In this document: one piece after another, positions 56,340 through 64,000 of the stretch
Position numbering within the stretch: the stretch's first letter is position 1
Layout: each line of letters begins with the position of its first letter
Source: Miscanthus floridulus
Taxonomy: Eukaryota; Streptophyta; Magnoliopsida; Poales; Poaceae
Reading direction: 5' to 3'
NCBI RefSeq assembly: GCF_019320115.1
Contig: NC_089584.1
Coordinates: 74,704,291 to 74,768,290, forward strand
Length of the DNA stretch: 64,000 bases
Notes under the pieces: model-generated
The model's input: the letters and a program-made list of their open reading frames with translations, nothing else
Database searches by the model: none
Told to the model about the DNA's origin: nothing
Position numbers and translations under genes: made by a program

Positions 56340-58061
56340 ATGCTACTGGCCGTGGAAGGAGGAGGGTTCTTCTCGTCTTCAGCTTCAGGGTACAGCCATG
56401 GCCTCGCCCTCTTGCTGCTCGGGCGGAAAGCTGAGGAGAAGCCCGTCAAGGTCTCGCCGTGGAACCAGTACCGGCTAGTCGACCGGGAGACGGAGCAGGT
56501 GTACCACCTGCCCTCCGCCGCCAAGGACCAGGCGCCTGGGAAATGTGCTCCCTTCGTCTGCTTCGGATGCACGGCGAATGGCCTCGAGGTGGCGTCTCCT
56601 CCCAAAGCGGCCTCCAGCAGTGCGCTCGGTGTCGGTACCTCGCAGGAAGAAGCATCTTGTTCAGCAAACAAGACGTTGACCACTAGTGGTTCCATCGGTG
56701 GTAGTGAGAGACGAGGCTGTCTTAAGAGCAACTCCAAAAGGGATTCTTTGGAGCACCGTATAGTGGTCAGCGAGGGTGAAGAACCACGCGAGTCTATGGA
56801 AGAGGTGCAGACCTTGAGATCTAGCGTGGAACGGAGGAAAGTTCAGTGGACAGATACATGTGGAAAGGAGCTTTTTGAGATAAGGGAGTTTGAAACAAGG
56901 TATGGTCCAAAAATCCTATATTTCCTTGCATGCCATTGTGCCCTGGAAAATATATTGTGTTCGTGGTTATTTAGTCAGAACGTCCTATTGTCAATTATCA
57001 TACATGAACGATGCACATTTCTATCTTCTTCTATCAATGAATCCAAATTTCAAAATAAGAGCTATAAAAGCACAACATCATCTCAAAATTTTTTGGTACT
57101 TTTATACCATCTACTAGTAACCATCTTGTGAGGTAATTGATCTTCAAATTTTCAAGTAACAAAGATACCACAAAGTTCGAGTGTTCCGTCTTAATGAGTA
57201 GTCTCCACCTAAAAGGCTAAAACTTAACGCCTTCTTCCTTGGATCCAAATATCCTCTAAAGCCCTATGTACATACTTTTAAAAGTAAAGACAATTCCACA
57301 TACTAAAATTTAAATTATGCTTATCAAATGTTCTATATTGTGGACATGTTAAAGTGCATGGGGTTTACACTAGTTTATAGCTCATTGAAGAAGCAGTGCA
57401 CCTGCACCATTAAATGATGCAAATATGTGTGTAGTCTGGCTTGGTGCTGAATCCTCATTACTACTAAGGTCCTGTAGAGCTTCTGGCGGCTCTAGCTCCA
57501 GCTCTTCCGTGTACTATAGCGACGAGCCATTTTCATCTCTCCTCTCAAAATGAATTAGGAGCCAGTGAAGCCACTATGTTTAGCTTCACCGGCTCTGGCT
57601 CCTCCGCGCACTATAGCAAGGAGCTGAAGCCATTTGGAGCCGTGCCAAACGGGGCCTAAATGTTAACAGTATGAAGAATAGTTGTATTTTTGTTTGATTT
57701 GCATTCATTACGTTGTAAGAGGAGCATTTCCAACAATACTACCCAAAACAAACTACCTACTTGTCTGTTTGGGTAGCCACCCATTTTGATAGTACCCATA
57801 TTTTGTTGTTGTCTCCAGCAATACTACCTAAAACAGGCCACCCAAACTCATCCTCTCTCGTGTTCTTCTTGTTATAGACGAACTCATGCGCCGGCGCCAG
57901 AGCAGAGATGGAGCTGGAGTTCTTGTGTTCTACTAGTGCTTTGTTACACATGTATACTATATTCTGATTGCTGCTTTTTGTATCTTGGCAGCGACGAGGG
58001 CCTGTCAGATGATGATGCAGAAAATGAAGGTTTCCGGAAATGTGAGTGTGTGATTCAGTAG
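56340..58061 (+). CDS. plant-specific protein with C-terminal CaaX prenylation box (209 aa)
   Basis: Two exons, 56340-56899 and 57992-58061 (GT-AG, phase 2), 209 aa. Start chosen at the ATG giving MLLAVEGGGFFSSSASGYSH, the conserved N-terminus of this plant family. Other visible parts: 'GLALLLLGRKAEEKPVKVSP', 'WNQYRLVDRE', a Cys-bearing 'FVCFGCTANGLEVASPP', a variable Ser-rich middle, then 'RRKVQWTDTCGKELFEIREF' and an acidic tail 'SDEGLSDDDAENEG'. It ends C-V-I-Q, a CaaX box with Gln at the last position, which favours farnesylation and membrane attachment; an upstream Cys (KCEC) could be palmitoylated. Function unknown. The 1.09-kb intron holds a MITE and a Tourist-like fragment. Confidence 0.87.
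57467..57657. mobile_element. MITE in the CaaX-gene intron
   Basis: Left 'aggtcctgtagagcttctgg' and right 'ggagccgtgccaaacggggcc' form degraded inverted ends. 'actatagc(g/a)a(c/g)gagc' occurs twice internally in direct orientation. A second fragment at about 57720-57850 ('aggagcatttccaacaatac') resembles a Tourist-like MITE. Confidence 0.6.
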
Positions 58062-59816
58062 ATTTCATGTCTGCACAACAAGCCTGACAGAACATCTCCT
58101 CATGGTAAGCCTATGTCCTGCTGGGAAGGATATGCCGCACCAGTGACTTCTTTGCAACTGAAATGATCGATGACAGTCGAAACAAAGCAAACAGTGATGA
58201 GTCGATATTGTGCTAGATTATTTGTTGGTTCAATGCTTAACTAGTCTGCTCGGCAGGGTTATAGTTTCGATGCCCACCTGTACAATATCAAGATCTCCTT
58301 TCTTTCTTTTGTCATATTTTGTTTTTCTGGTTTTTCATTGTGTTTTCACGCCCGCTGTACCATATGAGGCTGCCCTGTTACTTCTGCCTGGGATGTTGGA
58401 TCCCTGACTTCATGCTGTTCCCTTCTGTTCTGCTCCTGACGTGTTGAGTGATTGCTTGTTGACATTTTCGTCCAAATTGGTAAAATTCATTCTTCGTTGC
58501 ATAAGAGTGACATATGAGGGCCATTTGATTGTTTAACTCTCAGGTGGACTGTGTTTTGATGTGGATTTGTCTTTCTGCCCCGATAATATCTATGAGACAT
58601 TGCTTTTCCACGGTTCAGTAATGTCTTCTCTGAGAAAATGTACCACTATATTGGTTGCTAAATTAGTACAATTCTGAATCTTATACCTTTGACAAGTTTT
58701 AATACTATAATGTAGTAGCAAACATGTCCAGTGTGTTGTAAAGGAATGCACAATTTGTTATGTGGTCACTTGAATGACTTGAGGCTTAGAGAGTTATGCA
58801 ATAATCATATTATTTCTTCAATATGTCCTGAGATCGGACTCCATACCTAGTCATCTGTTCCAATGCACTCCATACTATGGCTACATACATGTTTTTCTAA
58901 GTTCGGGTCATGGACAGGACACAAAGATGCGAAGGTATGTGGAAAATAAAGAAAAAACGGTGATGTTCTAACTTAGAGGATGTTTCTTAAACCTAGACCT
59001 AAGGGTTACAGCCATTTTGGGATGTTTCTTAAACCTAGACCTTTCTAAATTCGTTCCTGCAAGAAGCTAAACCCAAGACCAAAGGCTATACTAGACCTCC
59101 TGTGACCACTAGGTTGCTAGTATCTTAGGCAAAGTGTCAACTACAAGTTTACAAATCACGTCGAGCAATACAATTTTCATATAGAATTTGTTTTCCGGCT
59201 TGATTTGAAAAGGTTATGGTTTTTTTAAAACATGAGAGACCACCTAACATATGGTCCCAGTGCCATATCAGCAAAAAAACAACCAAGAAACCACTTTGAA
59301 ATGTACAAGGAGGGTATCTTATCTGCTTTTGAAAGTTATACGGTGTATATGTTGTCTGATATTAGAGTCTCGGAGTGCTTTTCAAATTCAGCAGCACATT
59401 CAAGAATAAAATAGACTTTGAAATGGTCGAGGAGAGTATTTATCTGGTTTTGAAAATAATAAGGTGTGTATGTTGTACGATATTGAAGTTTAATAGTAAT
59501 TTTCAAATTCAGTGACACGTCCAAGGAATAAAAAAAAACTCAACTCTAATTTTATATATACGTTGCAAATAACATTGTGCCAATTCTTAGGTAATTTTCT
59601 ATACAGAATAGATGTTATGGCTTAGAATAATCGACCAGAATTCATACAAAATGGTGTATTCTTTTCTTTCACGAAAGCAAGGAGCTGTCATTCACGGATA
59701 AAGATTTATACAAATATAGTTGTGTATATTGTCAAACCAATACCAGCTGAATAATCGTATATAGGAAAACTCAATTTGTCAAACAATCGCTGCTTTTTTT
59801 TCATATTGATAATCAG
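58062..59816. other. 3' UTR of the CaaX gene, then spacer with local duplications
   Basis: Probable 3' UTR to about 58650. 'gggatgtttcttaaacctag' is repeated at about 58978 and 59019. A diverged tandem duplication of about 117 bp covers 59290-59530 ('gctttgaaatg', 'ttttgaaa(g/a)', 'ttttcaaattcag' in both units). No gene seen. Confidence 0.5.
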
Positions 59817-59930
59817 CCTGTTTATTTGTGGTTTCAGTCAGGGTTTATCAGTCAGTTATCAGTGTTTTCCTCTCACAACAGACCAATACCAATCGGACTT
59901 ATCAGCCCAGTGAATGGCCGAATAATTATA
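59817..59930. mobile_element. MITE family C copy 7
   Basis: Starts 'agcctgtttatttgtggttt', has 'tcagtgttttcctctcacaa' and ends 'tcagcccagtgaatggcc'. Lies about 340 bp upstream of the OHP2 start codon. Confidence 0.75.
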
Positions 59931-60267
59931 AAACAAAAGCGGTACTACAGGGAGCCCAAGTGACAGACAGGGACAATCGCAGCAGGTCAGCACCAGAATG
60001 TCTGAAGGTGCTGCGCCCATGTTGAGTCCCTGCAAACCTCACAAACTTTCTGTTAGGAGACAACACGCCCGATGTTGAGTTCCTGGGCCCTCTGTTCGCC
60101 GACGGAAACTTGGCACCACACGCTCTTATCCACAGCGAGAGCGTGGGTGTGTGTCCAGACCTCCTCCACGCGTTCCTTCCCCTCGTCTCCTCCCTGTTCT
60201 GTTCATACCCTCCCAAGAAACAAGAGAGCCAGGCCAGCGCTTGCTGCAAAGCTCAAGCGCCGCAGCA
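59931..60267 (+). promoter_or_regulatory. proximal promoter and 5' UTR of OHP2
   Basis: The interval between the MITE and the ATG holds CT-rich leader sequence ('ccttcccctcgtctcctccc'). No clear TATA box. The promoter therefore either is very short or includes the MITE. Confidence 0.5.
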
Positions 60268-61349
60268 ATGTCTCTGGCCCCGTCCATCCCTTCTATCAAG
60301 GTGAAGGTGGGGGCCGTCTCGGTCGCACCCCCGCACCGCGCATGCCGGTCCTTCGCGGTGATCAGGAGCTCCAAGGCGGAGGGCCCCATTCGGAGACCTG
60401 CGGCGCCTCCGCTGTCGCCACCACCACCGATGCCACCCAAGACGCCGGCTCTGTCCACTCCTCCCACCCTGTCGCAGCCTCCGACGCCCGTGAAGCCCGC
60501 TGCTCCACCCACGTCGCCGCAGCCGACACCACCGTCTCCTGAGCCGAAGCCAGCTGAGGCCACAGCCCCGGCGGCAGCGCTGCAGAGGCCGGTGGCTGGG
60601 GCTGTGACGCTGGAATACCAGAGGAAGGTGGCCAAGGACCTGCAGGAGTACTTCAAGAAGAAGAAGCTGGAGGAGGCCGACCAGGGCCCGTTCTTTGGGT
60701 TCTTGCCCAAGAATGAGATTTCCAACGGAAGGTACGCTTGCCCCTGCAAGATGCTATCAAATTTGTGAACCAGAAGTTCTACAAAAAAAAAAAAAAAAGT
60801 GAACCAGAAAGCTTTTTGAACTATCCAATATGGTTGGTGAGATTTTTCCTGGTACCTTCAAATATTTGAAGGTTTTGAGTCAGGGACATTTCTTGACCTA
60901 ATAAACTAAACTGCAAATTGATCTAGCCTGAGCATTACAGAGAGCATTCTCTTTAGCAATCAATATATCGATCAAACATCAGACTTGAGATTGATTAATC
61001 AGTTGAGAACTGACATGTTTCCAATCCATTTGGAACAAGGCCTAGTGAAGTTACCAAAAACTATCATGTCCCTTTCATGCTACTCAATTTACTCATGTAA
61101 GGTTCTAAGTAAATATGAGTCTACAATAAGCATGCTAAAAATGCAAAATGGGTAGATGTAAAGATTCACCACATTGTTGAATAACCAGGTAGCTTGTCTC
61201 TATGCGCTAATCCACCTTGCTACAAATCTTGCAGGTGGGCCATGTTTGGATTTGCAGTAGGGATGCTAACAGAGTACGCAACAGGCTCGGATTTTGTTCA
61301 GCAAATGAAGATCCTTCTATCCAATTTTGGAATTGTGGACTTGGATTAA
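60268..61349 (+). CDS. OHP2: one-helix protein 2 (light-harvesting-like, photosystem II assembly)
   Basis: Two exons, 60268-60731 and 61235-61349 (GT-AG, phase 2), 192 aa. Residues 1-~40 (MSLAPSIPSIKVKVGAVSVA, then Arg/Ser) look like a plastid transit peptide. Residues 40-110 are extremely Pro-rich. 'VTLEYQRKVAKDLQEYFKKK' leads to 'FFGFLPKNEISNGRWAMFGF', the generic chlorophyll-binding LHC motif (E..NGR.AM.GF), and one membrane helix ending 'GMLTEYATGSDFV'. The intron splits the Arg codon of NGR. OHP2 works with OHP1 and HCF244 in the thylakoid to bind pigments and stabilise D1 during photosystem II reaction-centre assembly. The ATG context 'gcaatgtct' fits plant starts. A family C MITE lies just upstream and a hAT element 300 bp downstream. 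Confidence 0.95.
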
Positions 61350-61652
61350 TGGCGGACTTGGTGTTTTCGTTATGTATAAGTCTTTTAAGTGTAATGTACT
61401 TACTTGATATGGCATATAGAAAATTTTATCTTGCACGTTGTTTAACTTCATTTGTGCTGTCCTTTTTGGATACACAATAGTATCAATTTCCAGTTTTCTT
61501 CTATTAGCTACCTGGATTACACGAGAGGACAACAATGTAGGATTTACTGAGTTACCGTGTGGGCACAAAGGTTTATCTCTAATAATAATGTACAATTACA
61601 AGTTGCCAAATGCCAATAATAGTATATGCTTTCAGACAAATAACAGCGTATG

Positions 61653-61854
61653 CAGCGGCGGATCTAGGAAATATTTCAGGGGGGGGGGGGGGGGGGGGGG
61701 GGCTGAACAACACTACTGTTCGATCTTAAGTTTCGGCCCTCTACACTATAGAACTTTGCCTAAAAATTCATAGGGGCTTCACAGGAGGTTCCACTGTTCC
61801 GGTATGGGTAGGGGGGGCTTGAGCGCCCCCCCCCCACCGTTGGATCCACCCCTG
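61653..61854. mobile_element. non-autonomous hAT element with poly-G and poly-C arms
   Basis: 202 bp with ends CAGCGGCGGATC and (reverse complement) CAGGGGTGGATC, flanked by a perfect 8-bp duplication AGCGTATG (61645-61652, 61855-61862), the hAT signature. A run of about 23 G after 'atttcag' faces a shorter run of C near the right end, so the two arms can pair. Confidence 0.93.
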
Positions 61855-61988
61855 AGCGTATGTAGATTGGCATTGCTACATTATGATGTGAATATGCCAT
61901 TGTTCTATCCTGGTTCATCTAGCATTAAGCAATAGGATCACAAGTCAAAAGGAGATGCTTTAATTGGAACACTAAAAAAGGTGCAGTT

Positions 61989-62710
61989 TCAAAAGGTAAC
62001 ACCCTCCACGCAGAAGTTATGCATGATGGCATTAATCAGCATTGCGGTGCAGAGATGGAGAATTACACGAAAAGTGATTGATTTGATAAGTTCTTCATCA
62101 AGCTCTGCAATTGCTTTTTCCTCCTGTTCATTGCAAAAGAATATTGATGTTAAAAGTGAAACATAGGAAACTACGTTGTCGACAAAGTTATTCCAAATAA
62201 CCAAAAGATGCAATGTTTTATTTCAGACATTTACTAAAACATGATAACGCGAACAATGTTTTTAAGGTCTTACCTTCTCATGAGCCGAACGCTTCAAAAT
62301 TTCAAGCATCTGGTCAACAGAGACACCAGCATGTCTAGACTGTAGACAGCACATGAAATAATTACTACTAGTGGCCTAGAACTAGATCCAACCTTCATGG
62401 ACCGCATCTCTTCCAAAGCAGCACGAATGTCCATATCCTGCTTTGAATCCATTGCTCTATTTTCCATCTCTTTCATTGCATCACCCTCCTCAGCATCCCT
62501 TTTCCTCTTTTCTGTCTGCTGCCTGAATAAAAGAATATTCATCATGGTGACAAAATTGAAGATTATATGCATGGAATCGAATTTGTCCTTCGAATAAGCC
62601 CCAAAATCACTTACCTCGTCCTGTTCACGCCAAGGTTCAAAATTGCGACTAGCCCCCGATTCCACTGTGCACTTGAAGTAAAACCTAAATATTTGTATTC
62701 CCAAGTATGT
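61989..62710 (-). pseudogene. YJU2/CCDC94 (CWC16) splicing-factor gene fragment
   Basis: Minus-strand exons with good splice sites: 62710-62615 ('TYLGIQIFRFYFKCT', 'NFEPWREQDE'), 62515-62393 ('EKRKRDAEEGDAMKEMENRA', 'DSKQDMDIRAALEEMRSMK'), 62339-62274 ('SRHAGVSVDQMLEILKRSAH'), and 62123 onward ('EEKAIAELDEELIKSITF'), which then runs into unrelated sequence to a stop at 61989. YJU2 is a nuclear factor that promotes step-one splicing. Defects: the Cys-rich stretch normally between FKCT and VESGA is absent (in-frame loss of about 18 residues), the N-terminal exon with the start codon is not found up to 64000, and the C-terminus is lost. Exon 2 has a tandem CAGCAG acceptor. Probably a broken gene copy; a functional gene with a distant first exon is less likely. 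Confidence 0.75.
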
Positions 62711-63007
62711 CTGTGTCCAAATTTAGGGAACAGCATTAGCATGGGTTAGCATACAATCAGTAATCAAAACACACACATAGTTGATACGGATATGAATTTC
62801 CACAGTTCCAAGATAGGCAACCAAATATAATGATGCCTATGGTTGTAAATTTCCACAGTAATCAAAACACACATTATGCCAGACCATAAAATGATGAAAA
62901 ATAAATTCAAACATGGTTGTAAATTCAAAAGCACAAAGATGCCTATGAAAAAGCTATTATGCCTAGCTAAATGAAGAGATGCAAGCGCTAAACACAAAGA
63001 ACTGATC
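62711..63007. other. AT-rich sequence upstream of the YJU2 fragment, no exon found
   Basis: Expected location of the missing upstream YJU2 exons, but no frame with their Cys-rich content is present. 'cacagtaatcaaaacacaca' and similar pieces are locally duplicated (62762 and 62855). Confidence 0.5.
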
Positions 63008-63133
63008 AGCCGTTTCGCTCGTTGGTTTCAGCCAGGGCTTATCAGCCAGCCAACAGTGTTTTTCCTCTCACAACAAACCAGCCACCAATCAGGCTTATCA
63101 GCCCAGAAGAAACCAACCAGCGAACAGGCTCGA
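63008..63133. mobile_element. MITE family C copy 8, well preserved
   Basis: Starts 'cagccgtttcgctcgttggt', includes 'aacagtgtttttcctctcac' and ends 'aaccaaccagcgaacaggct'; the outer 'ttcgctcgttggtttc' and 'gaaaccaaccagcgaa' are clear inverted ends. This is the best reference copy of the family here. Confidence 0.85.
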
Positions 63134-63567
63134 TGTCTCCATCAACACTGCACAACCTAGAAGAGCAGACAGAGCACATGTAGAGATAAGGAGTGAACAT
63201 GAACACAATATCATGCATGCAAGTGGTGGCTCAGGAATAATATTAATACATTCTGGACTTATTCATGTAGTCATGACGAACAAAAGTTGCTAGGTTGGGG
63301 CGTTGGGCAGCCCATGTACTGTCATGAAAACATAACACCTATAAATCAGCAAGCCAAATTATTAAATTCAATTTTAATGTTAGATGCTAAAGGTGTTGTA
63401 AGCTTCGAATATTTGACAGATGCAATGATTTCTTTACAAATTCCACTTCCACGGGATAAGGGAAAATGGAAATAATAGTTGCCAGGTGTTAGTTATTGAA
63501 TGGTAAATTCATGTCTGAAGAGAAACTCTAACAGTAATTTGTTGTTTGAATATATATATTTGACTTA

Positions 63568-63587
63568 CCACTGGGTACGCCCTTTTT
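63568..63587 (+). mobile_element. 20-bp 5'-truncated Au SINE stub
   Basis: 'ccactgggtacgcccttttt' equals the last 20 bases of the Au SINE (compare the minus-strand copy ending at 3547). It is flanked by a perfect 16-bp duplication ATATATATTTGACTTA at 63552-63567 and 63588-63603. Confidence 0.85.
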
Positions 63588-63603
63588 ATATATATTTGAC
63601 TTA

Positions 63604-64000
63604 AATAAGAGAAAGGTAAAGAAACTTGTACCTAGCATCTGGCAATGTGGTATGACCTGAAAGGTTAGGAATGGTACTGAACCAACCTTTCAAATCAGTT
63701 ACCAATAATCTCCACAAGAACACTTCCCCATCTTTTGAAATGATGGAAATCGGATAGAATCCCTTAAAATGATTTGCCGGCTAATCATCTGAGAAATGTA
63801 TCTAAGGCTATGTGACAATCTCCGCAAACCCGAAGGTTTCTCATTATTCTTATTGGGCCACTTGAGGAACGAGTCAGAATAAAGGCAACGGCTAGCTTCT
63901 CACTGTGATAGCTCAACAGCTCCTCTTTGTTTCTTCTTCAAGATCATACAAAGCATACTCTGTCAGGGGGAACATTAACCGGCATTTCTTATATTCTGTA
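63604..64000. other. right edge of the window, no gene supported
   Basis: On the minus strand a short open stretch near 63900-63990 ('[15 protein letters not shown]') is not recognised and too short to call. A gene continuing beyond the window cannot be excluded. Confidence 0.35.

Noticed and set aside
63287..63475. 62-codon plus-strand frame with 'LLNSILMLDAKGVVSFEYLT'
   Set aside because: Looks somewhat protein-like but matches nothing I recognise, begins without a supported start context and has no neighbouring exons.

Overview
The window is nuclear DNA from a grass, most likely an Andropogoneae species (sorghum, sugarcane, Miscanthus, maize group). Evidence: GC-rich first exons and AT-rich introns, a single-Myb-histone protein of the maize type and length (299 aa), Au-type tRNA-derived SINEs, Stowaway and hAT-like MITE families, and long nests of LTR retrotransposons. 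Species cannot be fixed from the sequence alone. All multi-exon models were built by eye from splice signals, reading phase and protein-family knowledge; UTRs and transcription starts were not determined.

Left genic part (1-24.1 kb): a MITE-rich flank, then an S1-domain organellar RNA-binding protein (minus, 3180-6229, 8 exons) in head-to-head arrangement with a 77-aa single-pass membrane protein (plus, 6507-8008). Next come a class I SAM methyltransferase (plus, 9731-10776), a MITE-dense spacer, a telomere-repeat-binding SMH/TRB protein (plus, 16194-20402) and an intronless PPR protein (minus, 22344-23954).

Central repeat block (24.2-51.8 kb): a terminal-inverted-repeat element of about 9 kb (24206-33227) carries a decayed plant-mobile-domain gene. 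Its left terminal repeat is split by a gag-only Gypsy-like LTR element with TSD CCTAT, and its gene is split by a PIF/Harbinger element with TSD TAA. Then follow a roughly 900-bp pyrimidine tract, a TGATGTT-type minisatellite, a pol-less Copia-like element (35170-41033) and a nearly complete Copia element (41143-50578). The last has a 5'-truncated first LTR and a gag-pol inactivated mostly by isolated in-frame stops. No host gene was seen in this block.

Right genic part (52.3-64 kb): an uncharacterised 202-aa protein (minus, 52373-55532) whose first intron holds a long-TIR element. It lies divergent to a 209-aa protein with a C-terminal CaaX box (plus, 56340-58061). OHP2, a one-helix light-harvesting-like protein for photosystem II assembly (plus, 60268-61349), follows, then a broken YJU2/CCDC94 splicing-factor gene copy (minus, 61989-62710).

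Functionally, at least two intact genes (S1 protein, OHP2) probably serve the chloroplast, and the PPR protein probably serves an organelle. No shared pathway is evident, and no gene cluster or new enzymatic system was found. The most unusual material is transposon architecture: nested insertions with readable target-site duplications, a plant-mobile-domain element, SINE insertion at a splice site, and a 20-bp SINE stub.
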